In this document: positions 43,641 to 52,800 of the stretch, piece after piece
Layout of the letters: every line of letters begins with the position of its first letter
Numbering within the stretch: position 1 is the first letter of the stretch
Assembly: GCF_000812565.1 (NCBI RefSeq)
Contig: NZ_JTAM01000041.1
Location: forward strand, 26,229-90,228
From: Flammeovirga sp. OC4
Lineage (GTDB): Bacteria; Bacteroidota; Bacteroidia; Cytophagales; Flammeovirgaceae
Reading direction: 5' to 3'
Length of the DNA stretch: 64,000 nucleotides
Made by a program: the position numbers and the translations under genes
The notes under the pieces: generated by a model
What the model saw: the letters and a program-made list of their open reading frames with translations, nothing else
What the model was told of the DNA's origin: nothing
Databases searched by the model: none

Positions 43641-44177
43641 TTAACCTTTGTGTAGCTTTGGTCTTCTTTGAAGTGTTTCCAAATAAGAAGACACATTTAA
43701 TACACTAGAATTAAGTTTATTTTTAGTTGAAGCATATAGGTTCAAAACCTGTAATTTTGCTTCTTCAATTTTTTGTTCTTTTGTTTTCATTTTTTTTAGC
43801 TGTTCATAATCTTCAAAAAATCTTTCTTCCTCAATTTCAAGGATTGTATTAAAAAGAGTTTGTCCTTGTAATATGTTATTATAACCACTTATTAGATTTG
43901 AAACTTCTCTCTTCTTTAGTTTAATTCCATATTTACTTTTTAATATTTCAGCGGACTGTTCTACAAAATCCTCAGCTGTCATATCAAATGCAATATCTTT
44001 TAAATTTCTCAAATCTTTCATAAACCAATAAAATGGTAACAACGCCCATTGCGGTTCAAATAATCTTCTTGTTAATTTACCAGTATTAAATTCCAACATA
44101 GAATTTAATTCTTTGATATATTGACTATGGATTAATTTATAAGTTATTGTTTCTTGATTTATATTTTGATTTTTCAT
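43641..44177 (-). CDS. Cytoplasmic protein of unknown function
   Basis: 178 residues, no signal peptide or membrane helix. Predicted mostly helical, with a tail rich in charged residues (KMKTKEQKIEEAKLQVLNLYASTKNK) that may form a coiled coil. No family recognised. It is convergent with galM and shares its terminator, and is a single gene. Confidence 0.6.
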   Translation of the reverse strand: MKNQNINQETITYKLIHSQYIKELNSMLEFNTGKLTRRLFEPQWALLPFYWFMKDLRNLKDIAFDMTAEDFVEQSAEILKSKYGIKLKKREVSNLISGYNNILQGQTLFNTILEIEEERFFEDYEQLKKMKTKEQKIEEAKLQVLNLYASTKNKLNSSVLNVSSYLETLQRRPKLHKG

Positions 44178-44317
44178 AGCAACCCCTTTTTAAGTTAGAA
44201 AAATACACTTAATTGTATTTACTTTTTATATTGAACGAAAGGTCAAAATAAAGGGTTGAAGAAAGAAATATAATAATCCTTAAAGATAGTTAAGCACCAA
44301 ATTATAATTGAACTAAA

Positions 44318-44707
44318 ATGAAAATCACCGCAGATCATACCTATATTATTGTCCATTTTGATATTCACCAAAGTTGGGATTTTTTCCAAGTCATAGGTTT
44401 AGATGAAGACGAGTCGAATGCACTTCATCAACAAATAGATCACCTCCTATATCAAGCAACTTTAAATGAACAGGAAAATGACTTCTTGGCAATTGAATAT
44501 ATAATAGCCTATGCTTTTGAGAAGAAATTCTCTCTATTCAAAAATTATCCTAAAGAATTTTTTGATAATATGGCAGTGGAATGTGACGGTGAAACACTCG
44601 ACTTTATTATTGATCTTTCTGAAACTATTGTGAAAGAAGCAGCAGTACATTTATTGAAGAATTTACTCAAATATGATTTATTTGAATATCAATTACTCAC
44701 ATCATAA
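44318..44707 (+). CDS. Protein of unknown function
   Basis: 129 residues, acidic, no signal peptide. A beta strand (HTYIIVHFDIHQ) is followed by long helices (NALHQQIDHLLYQATLNEQENDFLAIEYIIAYAFEKK). No family recognised. Its position before the sigma factor gene with a 160-base gap does not show a link. Confidence 0.55.
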   Translation: MKITADHTYIIVHFDIHQSWDFFQVIGLDEDESNALHQQIDHLLYQATLNEQENDFLAIEYIIAYAFEKKFSLFKNYPKEFFDNMAVECDGETLDFIIDLSETIVKEAAVHLLKNLLKYDLFEYQLLTS

Positions 44708-44867
44708 TTGTATTACATTAATTTGTATTTTATGGAGGAGTAAACGGATTAACATTGTTCTCGTTTAGAGAAAATAATAATTTCGCAATGTTATCAACCT
44801 AAAAATAATTATATTATAATTGGGGGTTATCTCTATCTTAGTTTTCATTCTATTATAATACTTACAC

Positions 44868-45425
44868 ATGAACAAAAGAGAAGTATCACAATTACTTAAT
44901 CAGCTTGATTTACCAAAATCAAAAGAACAACTTTATCCTATTGTCTATGATAATCTTCATGATATTGCTGAAAAACTATTTCATAGAGAAAGAGCTGATC
45001 ATACTCTACAACCTACTCTTCTTGTCAATGAAGCTTACCTAAATTTAGTAGATCAAGAACACATCAATTGGCAAGGAAGAACACATTTCTTTGCGGTAGG
45101 AGCTCAAGCTATTCGTAGAATTTTGGTGCATCATGCAAGAACAAAAAATGCTCAAAAACGAGGAGGTGGAGAACATCTTTTAGAACTCGAAGAAGGTATT
45201 GCATTTACGCCAGAAAAAGAGGGTATGGTATTGGATATTCATGAAGGATTAGAACAACTTTCTAAAATTCATGAAAGACAAGCAACTGTTGTTGAGTTGA
45301 AGTTTTTTGGGGGCTTAAAAATGCAAGAAATTGCTGATGAATTGGGAGTATCGATCAAAACAGTTGAAGTAGACTGGAAAGTCGCAAAAGCTTGGCTGAA
45401 GAAATTTATGAAAAGCGACCTCTAA
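44868..45425 (+). CDS. ECF-type RNA polymerase sigma factor (TIGR02999-like; possibly ECF43)
   Basis: 185 residues. Region 2 contains HTLQPTLLVNEAYLNLVDQ followed by HFFAVGAQAIRRILVHHARTKNAQKRGG, the family signature of the TIGR02999 ECF group; region 4 (about 130-185) has VVELKFFGGLKMQEIADELGVSIKTVEVDW. The acidic DAED-type core-binding motif of ordinary ECF factors is replaced by QPTL, with T50 where an acid would be. In the related ECF43 group a kinase phosphorylates a threonine there and activates the factor. A Ser/Thr kinase gene follows 10 bases later, which fits this model. Start chosen at the first ATG, MNKREVSQLL. Confidence 0.9.
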   Translation: MNKREVSQLLNQLDLPKSKEQLYPIVYDNLHDIAEKLFHRERADHTLQPTLLVNEAYLNLVDQEHINWQGRTHFFAVGAQAIRRILVHHARTKNAQKRGGGEHLLELEEGIAFTPEKEGMVLDIHEGLEQLSKIHERQATVVELKFFGGLKMQEIADELGVSIKTVEVDWKVAKAWLKKFMKSDL

Positions 45426-45434
45426 AACTACCCT

Positions 45435-47720
45435 ATGTCACAATCTCTACACGAAAGAGCATCGAATATTCTAGCTCTGATAATGGAGCTAGAAAAGGAA
45501 GAAGCAATAAAAGTTATTCATGAACAGTGTCAAGATGATCAAGAGCTTTTGCAGGAAGTTATAAGTCTCTATCAGGAATTTACCACTTATACACCTGAAA
45601 AGAAAGAATCATCTCATCAGTCACATATACAACCCGATAAAGAAGATCAAACTACATCTCTTTACGGAAGAATTTCTAATCACTTACTTAAGAATAAGAA
45701 TTCACGTTTGATTGTGATCTTGAGTAGTCTTGCCCTATTACTGGTTGTAGGTTTTTGGGTTAGAAAGTCTATTTACAATGGTATTTTTGACCAAGAAATT
45801 GAAGAAAAAACTGCACAAATCAATGCTACTTCTACCATTATCCATGATTGGATAGAGAACGAAAAACGAAAAGTCAAAGAGATTGCAACTACAAAAGTAT
45901 TAAAGGATTTTGCTATTGAAATCGATAGTCTACAAAAACTCGAAATACCAGATAACGAGTATTTAGAAAAAATTAAACCTTATAATATTACCATTAATAA
46001 ATTGAGAGACATTATGGGGTTTGACTTTATTTGTCTCCTCCATAAAAATGAATTGAAGATTACCTATAATACATGGAATTCAAGTACAAATGAACTTTCT
46101 CCACTTATCAATAAGTACTTGAGTAAAAAAGTTTTTGATTACCATAATGAATTAAAGAAAGGGAATACGATTTTCATACCTCCGATTCATGTCACCGAAT
46201 CATTACTTGAAGAAGATTCCGTGATCAATCGTGACTCTGATTGTGCTACAGGTACTCCAATCTATAACGATAATAATGAAATTGTAGGTTATGTTTTAAC
46301 GGTTACCTTAGCGAAAAATCAATTTTCAAACCTCTTCAAATCTACTGTTTACGGTAAATCATCCGAAGCATATGCTCTAAACCAAGAAGGGTTTATCATC
46401 TCTGAGAGTAGATTTACAAAGGTACTTCAAGAAAAAGGATTCTTAAACCATGCCTCTTCTATCTATCATCTTCAGGGATTAAACCCAGGTGTGAATGTCA
46501 TGGAAGGTGAAATACCCGAAATCGAAGTTATCAATTGGCCTTTGACTGCTACATCTTTGAAGTTTTATGAATACTATAATGGTATTATTGAAAAAAGCAG
46601 TGGTAGTATTCACCATGTTTATAAAGATTACCGAGGTGTGGAAGTTATTGGTGTTTGGAAATGGCTAGATGATTTAGGATTTGGTATCGTTTTGAAGGAA
46701 GACGCTGCTGATGCTTTAGTGATGATACAGAAAATGGATTGGGTACTAGGGATATTATATTTTATTATTTGTCTTTTGTGTTTTCTATTGTACCATTCGA
46801 ATATTAGAATTTTACGCTTTAACTCTAAAATCAAAAAACTCGGTCAGTTTGCTATCGTAGAAAAAATTGGCGAAGGTGGATTTGGTGTCGTTTACAAAGC
46901 AGAACATTCATTGATAAAAATGCCCGTAGCCATCAAACTTTTAAAGAAAGAGTTTAATACTGAAGATAATATAAAACGATTTGAAAAAGAAGTTAGGGCT
47001 ACTTCTACTCTTAAACATCCTAATACGATTAAAATTTATGATTATGGTGTCTCCAATGAAGGAAATTTCTATTATGTAATGGAATTCATAGAGGGCATAA
47101 CACTCGGCAAAATTATAGATAGAGACGAGCAGTTCCCGATTAATAGAGCCGTTTATATATTACTAGAAGTGGCTTATAGTCTCAGAGAGGCTCATCATAA
47201 AAACCTCGTGCACCGTGACATCAAACCCATGAATATTTTATTATCCAAACAAGGTGAAGCTTATGATCAAGTGAAACTTTTGGACTTTGGATTAGTAAAG
47301 GAACTCACTCCGGATAGTGAACAAACAGCCTTTCATAAAGTAGGAGGAACACCACTTTATATGGCACCAGAACGTTTGAGAGACCCAAAAAATAGTGATA
47401 GTAAAGTAGATATCTATTCACTAGGTATTCTTGGATTTTATATGCTCAATGGCCGTTTAATGATTGAAATTCTTTCCCAAAAAGTATTATCAGGTCAAGA
47501 AATTATTGAAGCTGTTGAAATTCAAAAATTAATTGACCGTGAAGACATACCTGAAGATTTATATTCGCTTCTAGTGCAATGCATTCAATTTAATCCTGAA
47601 AAAAGAATACAGAACATTGACACTCTGATACAGCACCTTGAGAAAATTGCAGTTCAAAATCCTTGGAATAAAAAACAAGCTTATGATTGGTGGAAAACCT
47701 ATGATGTCTACACATCATAA
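45435..47720 (+). CDS. Transmembrane sensor Ser/Thr protein kinase
   Basis: 761 residues. An N-terminal helical segment (about 5-55, with EEAIKVIHEQCQDDQELLQEVISLYQ) resembles the short region found before kinase domains in ECF-linked kinases. A membrane helix (about 92-110) and a second (about 436-455) bracket a large extracytoplasmic domain (112-435), probably of dCACHE/PAS-like sensor type. The kinase domain follows: GEGGFGVV loop (479-486), K501, HRDIKPMN with H593 and D595, DFG from D617, and GGTPLYMAPERL. The start is 9 bases after the sigma factor stop. The catalytic residues are complete. The kinase overlaps the convergent gene at its end by 6 bases. It likely phosphorylates the sigma factor on an external cue. 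Confidence 0.92.
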   Translation: MSQSLHERASNILALIMELEKEEAIKVIHEQCQDDQELLQEVISLYQEFTTYTPEKKESSHQSHIQPDKEDQTTSLYGRISNHLLKNKNSRLIVILSSLALLLVVGFWVRKSIYNGIFDQEIEEKTAQINATSTIIHDWIENEKRKVKEIATTKVLKDFAIEIDSLQKLEIPDNEYLEKIKPYNITINKLRDIMGFDFICLLHKNELKITYNTWNSSTNELSPLINKYLSKKVFDYHNELKKGNTIFIPPIHVTESLLEEDSVINRDSDCATGTPIYNDNNEIVGYVLTVTLAKNQFSNLFKSTVYGKSSEAYALNQEGFIISESRFTKVLQEKGFLNHASSIYHLQGLNPGVNVMEGEIPEIEVINWPLTATSLKFYEYYNGIIEKSSGSIHHVYKDYRGVEVIGVWKWLDDLGFGIVLKEDAADALVMIQKMDWVLGILYFIICLLCFLLYHSNIRILRFNSKIKKLGQFAIVEKIGEGGFGVVYKAEHSLIKMPVAIKLLKKEFNTEDNIKRFEKEVRATSTLKHPNTIKIYDYGVSNEGNFYYVMEFIEGITLGKIIDRDEQFPINRAVYILLEVAYSLREAHHKNLVHRDIKPMNILLSKQGEAYDQVKLLDFGLVKELTPDSEQTAFHKVGGTPLYMAPERLRDPKNSDSKVDIYSLGILGFYMLNGRLMIEILSQKVLSGQEIIEAVEIQKLIDREDIPEDLYSLLVQCIQFNPEKRIQNIDTLIQHLEKIAVQNPWNKKQAYDWWKTYDVYTS

Positions 47721-48104
47721 GACATATTTTTCAAAGAGCCTTTCTAAAATGACCTGAGGCTCTTCAACACATAAACCAGGGTGCACTTTTGAAGATTGAA
47801 TTAAAGTAGACCTTGTAGCGGTTAACCATCGGAATCGACTTGGTAAATCTTGTTCACCAATTACACCTCCCTTTGATCCCCCTTCACATATCAACTTCCA
47901 AGTGTTGAGGTAAGCTTCTATCTCATTTTTTTCAATATCAATTAAATCAAAAGCATTGAGTCTCTTTTCATTTACTTGGTATTTGAGATCAAGAAACTTT
48001 AATGGTTTACTAAACAGTATAACACCAACATTTATAAACTCCTCTCTTTCAACTTTTGGCATAAAACGGATGACCGCATATTCATACACTTGTTTATCTT
48101 GCAT
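47715..48104 (-). CDS. DUF3037 protein
   Basis: 129 residues beginning YEYAVIRFMPKVEREEFINVGVILFS, the diagnostic start of DUF3037. It is cytoplasmic with no known activity. It overlaps the HipA-like kinase gene by 11 bases, a pairing that occurs widely in bacteria, so the two probably work together. Its 3' end overlaps that of the convergent kinase by 6 bases. Confidence 0.85.
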   Translation of the reverse strand: MQDKQVYEYAVIRFMPKVEREEFINVGVILFSKPLKFLDLKYQVNEKRLNAFDLIDIEKNEIEAYLNTWKLICEGGSKGGVIGEQDLPSRFRWLTATRSTLIQSSKVHPGLCVEEPQVILERLFEKYVL

Positions 48105-48873
48105 TCTTCGCTTCTTTTGTTAGTTGATCTAAATTTGAAATTCTTGTATTCAATAAAGTAGTGTAAACTTTTTTACGTTCTTCAATACTTCCATCAATAC
48201 TTGGATCTGACAACCAATCATCGGGCAACAAAGATACTATTCCTTCTATAATATCAGGTGTCAATAATTCTTTTAATTTTTCATTGGCCTCATCTAATTT
48301 TGTTGCTTTTGAAAGCAATACATGATCTTTAATCATTGGAAAGGTTCTTTTAGCATGATCTTCCCAACCACTCCACGAGTGATGAAAATAGAGGCTTGCC
48401 CCATGATCAATCAACCATAACGCTTTGTTCCAATTCAATAAATTAGTGTTCCTATGTGTTCTATCAATATTGGTGATGATACTATCTAGCAGGACTACTT
48501 TTGATGCTGCTAAAGGGTCAGCAATTGAGACCAAAGGATCATAAGTAATGGCCCCACTTAAGTAACTCATACCTAGATTAAGCCCTTCACTAAACTTTAA
48601 TAGATCTTGAATTTCCTCGTCTCCTTCCGACTTACTGAATGTATCTACCAAATGGATAAAAACCAATTCTGGCATATTCAAACCAATTTGACGAGCCATC
48701 TCACCACCAATGAGCTCCGCAATTAATGCTTTAACGCCCTGCCCTGCTCCTCTGAATTTTATGACATAATCAAATCCGTCATCCGCTTCTACAATGGCTG
48801 GAAGAGAACCTCCTTCTCTCAAAGGGGTTACATATCTCGTCATATTGACGGTTCTTATTTCATTGTTATACAT
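48094..48873 (-). CDS. HipA-like kinase
   Basis: 259 residues of the HipA_2 type. N-terminal motif VTPLREGGSLPAIVEADDGF and YVIKFRGAGQGVKALIAELIGGEMA give the nucleotide-binding part; SIITNIDRTHRNTN is the catalytic DxxxxN-type motif and LIDHGASLYFH the metal-binding one. HipA-type kinases can phosphorylate tRNA synthetases or other targets; no antitoxin-like HipB is present. The upstream start (MYNNEIRTVNMTRY) matches the family, whose members begin with RTVN-type residues. It is followed, overlapping, by DUF3037. Confidence 0.87.
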   Translation of the reverse strand: MYNNEIRTVNMTRYVTPLREGGSLPAIVEADDGFDYVIKFRGAGQGVKALIAELIGGEMARQIGLNMPELVFIHLVDTFSKSEGDEEIQDLLKFSEGLNLGMSYLSGAITYDPLVSIADPLAASKVVLLDSIITNIDRTHRNTNLLNWNKALWLIDHGASLYFHHSWSGWEDHAKRTFPMIKDHVLLSKATKLDEANEKLKELLTPDIIEGIVSLLPDDWLSDPSIDGSIEERKKVYTTLLNTRISNLDQLTKEAKNAR

Positions 48874-48912
48874 AGAATATTTTAATGGGTTTATTCTAAT
48901 AAAGTACTAAGT

Positions 48913-48943
48913 CAAAAATAAATATTACATAAATTATCGTCAA
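48913..48943 (-). promoter_or_regulatory. Promoter of the HipA-like/DUF3037 operon
   Basis: On the minus strand TTG (48943-48941) and TATTTTTG (48920-48913) are spaced by 20 bases; the start codon is about 40 bases downstream. Confidence 0.55.
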
Positions 48944-48944
48944 C

Positions 48945-49062
48945 TTTCAAACTTCTTTCTCTTCGGTTTTGTCTTGAAGCAAAAAATTCGAGGCTTAGAA
49001 GTCGAAAACCAAATTTCATTACTACCAATAAGTTTAAAAAGCCAGCTTCATATGATTTTAAA
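48945..49062. repeat. Dispersed intergenic repeat, copy B
   Basis: Matches copy A at 15831-15940 in ordered blocks: TTTCAAACTT, GTTTTGTCTTG, AGGCTTAGAAGTC, ATGATTTTAAA. It lacks about 11 bases present in copy A. Non-coding. Confidence 0.6.
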
Positions 49063-49102
49063 AAAATAACATTTATCATTTATAAAATTTAATCATGCAT
49101 TC

Positions 49103-49110
49103 TATATTTG
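49103..49110 (+). promoter_or_regulatory. -7 promoter box for the barrel gene at 49250
   Basis: TATATTTG is an exact TAnnTTTG match. A ~135-base leader follows, with CATAAATTAAG, TTAGTGTA and AACTGCA blocks shared with 27979-28093. Confidence 0.55.
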
Positions 49111-49249
49111 CACTCAGAAAGCAAACATAAATTAAGGTTAGTGTAAATTATTTACCTCAAAACTGCAATCTATTTAATTGTAATACATTTTATTTCTAAT
49201 CAAAATTAATGCTCTTTATTCTTTAAGTTTAAAACTAATTAAGCAAATT

Positions 49250-49774
49250 ATGAAAAATCTATTTTTAACAATTGGACTTCTTCTTGTATCTATCGTATCC
49301 TTTGCACAAGATGGCAGAAGTACAGGATTCATCAAAGTAACTGGCGTTTTGCCAACGGAATCGGAATATCAGAACTTAGGTTTTGGTGTTGGTGCCTCTT
49401 ATGCACAACATTTATCAAAAGCAAATTATATATATTTTGGACTTGATGTAAAATATTTCACTGAAGATTTTGAAGGTGTTGCTAAAAGTAAAAATTATAT
49501 TGTTCCAGTAACAGCGGGTTATATGTATCAAGTCTTAGAAGGTGCTTATGTTCGTGCTGGTGTGGGATATTCTTACCTAAGTTTTAATATTGAAAGTGAT
49601 TATGGTGATCTCAGTGGCTCTGATTCTTTTGCTTGTTTAGATTTTTCAGCAGGTTATCAGTTTGCGAATGGCATGGTATTACATGGTTCGTTTATGCCAA
49701 TTTTTGGAGAAGAAGACACTCTTAATGTTTTTGAATTAGGTCTTGCCATTAACTTAAGTCCTAAATCGATATAA
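49250..49774 (+). CDS. Small outer-membrane beta-barrel protein
   Basis: 174 residues with a signal peptide (ending SIVSFAQ) and an alternating, glycine-rich barrel pattern: FIKVTGVLPTESEYQ, FGVGASYAQHLSKANYIYFGLDVKY, VTAGYMYQVLEGAYVRAGVGYSYL, FACLDFSAGYQFANGMVLHGSFMP, and a final strand FELGLAINL. It is probably an OmpW- or opacity-type small barrel; function unknown. It is divergent from the HipA-like operon and is followed by a terminator. Confidence 0.75.
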   Translation: MKNLFLTIGLLLVSIVSFAQDGRSTGFIKVTGVLPTESEYQNLGFGVGASYAQHLSKANYIYFGLDVKYFTEDFEGVAKSKNYIVPVTAGYMYQVLEGAYVRAGVGYSYLSFNIESDYGDLSGSDSFACLDFSAGYQFANGMVLHGSFMPIFGEEDTLNVFELGLAINLSPKSI

Positions 49775-49793
49775 TTGAAATCTTATACAAGAC

Positions 49794-49837
49794 AAAACAC
49801 CTTGTTCTACACAAAAGATGAACAAGGTGTTTTTTTA
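49794..49837. terminator. Two-way terminator between convergent genes
   Basis: AAAACACCTTGTTC (49794-49807) pairs with GAACAAGGTGTTTT (49820-49834) over 14 bases, with T-run; between stops at 49774 and 49855. Confidence 0.75.
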
Positions 49838-49854
49838 TTTTTCGTTACTAGATT

Positions 49855-52800
49855 TTACTCAATGATTACTCTTTTTGAAATGATTGTTTTTCCAGATTTC
49901 AACCTCAATAGATAGACGCCTCTAGGTATATCGTTGATTTGGATCTCTTTTAACTGGCTCTCACCAAAGGTCCAGGTGTCTTCTAATACTTTATAACCTA
50001 ATGTATTAAATAATCCAATCTCAACATCTCCTTTCCACGACTTCAATATTAAGTTGACTTTTTCTCCTTGAGTTGGGTTAGGATATACTGACAAACCAGC
50101 AACTGCATTTCCATCTTCCATATAAACTTGTTGAGGATCAAAAACGGTCTCTGTTCCATCAAAGTCTCTTTGGATAAGTCTGTAAAATGACAACTGATTC
50201 ATTACTGGGTTCGCATCAATGAATTCATAATCTAAACGAACACTTGAATTCCCTGCTCCTTCAATTGTAGCTAATGTACTCCAATTTTTGCCATCAATAG
50301 AGCGTTGTACCTCAAAATGATCATTGTTGATTTCTGAAGCTGTAGCCCAGTCCAATATTACTTGTTGATCTTCAGCGTTTGCATTAAATGAAATCAATTC
50401 AACCGGTAAATCAGTCGCATCATCAATGGTGGCAATGGCAAGGTATTTTTCACTAAATGAAACAGCTTCGGTTTCAAAATACGTTTCTGTATTATGTAAT
50501 GGGTCACCTGCTTTTTTCCATTTTGGAACCCCTAAATCTAAATCATTCCAAATCGCTAAAATAAAGTTAGGACTTCTAGTCAACGCACTGTAATAAGCAA
50601 AAATCTCTGCGTTACTTTCTTTTGAAAACGGTGCATCTCCTTCATCCAAATCTGTTACTCTCCATTGGAACTCAGAAGAAACGTTAACAATACCTGTAGT
50701 TGAGTCAACACTATCTTCAACGACAGGTTTGAGTAATTGGCCATATTCTACAGTCCATGTTTTTTCGCTTGGACCTGTTACATTTTGAGTATAAATGACC
50801 GCTAAAGTTCTAAGATCTCCTACTCCACCAACAGGGAATATAAAACTATCTCCAACATTTAGTTTTTTGGAAACTGGTCCTGTAATATAAGAATTACCAT
50901 TTACATCACTTGAATTACCAAGGAACAGCAGTGAACCGTCATCATTTCCCATATTATTTAAAACAGAGTTCAATGTTAAATTTGAAACTTCTTTGGTATT
51001 ACTACCTGCTAAAATAACCTGTCCATTAGACTTGTTAATCACTAAATTATCAATCGCTCTTCCAGCAGTATAATCACCCGTAAATGTTTGATCACCAGAT
51101 GTACCATTAAAGATTAGAGTTGAACCAGACAAAGAGGCTGATGATGTGCCATTGTCTGTAAAATCACCTCCAATTGATAATGAAGCACCTGTAGAAAGCG
51201 TTATTTCAGAACCAGAATTTAAAGTAATATTATTTTCAGCATTCAAACTCGAATTGATTACGTTTAAAATACCCTCTGTATCAACTGTCAAATCTCCCTT
51301 TACAATCAAACTACCCGATTCAATATTCAAAGAAGCACCTGTACCATTATTAGTATCCCCAACATCAACTGTGACATTTCCATTTGCTGTTGTTGGTGTA
51401 TTAATGGTTAGTTTACCATCATTATCAATATTGATATCATTTAATATTGATGAAGTTGTGAGATCAAACTCTACATTACTAATCGAAAGCTCACCTGTAG
51501 AGATATTTAATCCATTACCACCTGGGATTTCCCATTCTTGCCCTGTACCTGTACCAATCAAAGTTAAACTTCCAATTGTCAATTTATTATTATTGATAGG
51601 TGCATTCAGGTTAAGCACTGGTGAATCTGCATTTCCTTCTACAATTATACCACCACCGGAAGTGAAGAAAGGTTCCCAGTTCGCATTTGGCATTTGACCT
51701 ACTTTGTCTGTATTCACAAAGAATTTTACTTTCCCACCACCTTCAACAGCATCAAAATTAATTTGTCTATCGTCGACATGAATCACTAAAGTTCCTTCAA
51801 TGATTGCCTTGTAATAGGTTTTAAATCCTAATGTACCACTTGTTGTTGTTTCCAGATTAGTACCTGATGGCACCTCTAAAATAGTTCCTGAAAATAGTGT
51901 TGGTGAAACTTCATCTTCCAGTTTTGTATAAGTAACACCATTGTCCTTAGAGATTTCCCATTTATCAGTAGATACCTCATTCAATACACCATCTGTAACC
52001 CCTGAAGCTAATCTATATCTAATAATATCATCCGGAGTTGATAATACATCTCCTGCAAAATAATCCCCTGTCACTAGACTTGTTGCTAAATCGATATCAA
52101 TTCTGTTATTGGCTACATCTAATGTTTTTTGGACATTTTTCTGAATTTCTGCATCATCATTGATGATTATTCCTATGTAATCTGCTTCTGTTCCGTTGAT
52201 ATTGGTATTGTCATAATACAATGAAACATATCTATCATCTGGAACTGTAACATCAGCTGTTGAAAATTCAATTCTCCAATATTGATCCAACGCTTCGTTA
52301 TTATCTCCCTGATTTTCAGCAACGGTGTGTCTTGTATTAATCGGTTTCACTACAAGTTCAGCTCCATTATAATCACCAACAAGTCCTACAGGAGCAAAGA
52401 TTCCAGAATAACCAATAGGTAGTAATTTTTCACTTGAGATCTCATCATTTGGTAACGTAATTTTCACACCTTGGGCATTACTACTACCACTCAATTGAAT
52501 CATATTATTCGCATCAAAAGCAGTGGTCGCTGTCAAGACAACGTTTGTTCCAAGATTCAAAGTAAACTGATCAATATCTAATACACCATTTGTAAATACA
52601 ATCTCATCAGCCACTAAATTGAGGCTGTTGGTCAAACTAATACCTGCTGCATTATCAATTTCCACTCGGCCCAAACTACCCGTAATATTCATATCTTGAG
52701 CAGTAGATCCGTTCATTTTTATACGGCCAGTACTTGTAGTTGAATGCGTACCAAATACTGATAATAAACCTCCAACATTAATAGTTTGACCGTTGTCAGA

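Larger units (their letters stand above)
48874..49249. other. Divergent upstream region with a repeat copy and two promoters
   Basis: 376 bases. It contains a minus-strand promoter for the HipA-like gene (48913-48943), copy B of the dispersed repeat (48945-49062) and a + strand -7 box (49103-49110) with a long leader to the barrel gene at 49250. Confidence 0.55.

Noticed and set aside
51146..51697. 183-codon open frame on the + strand inside the giant surface-protein gene
   Set aside because: It is antisense to a long real gene, proline- and serine-rich in the way antisense frames of such repeats are, and has no start or domain support.
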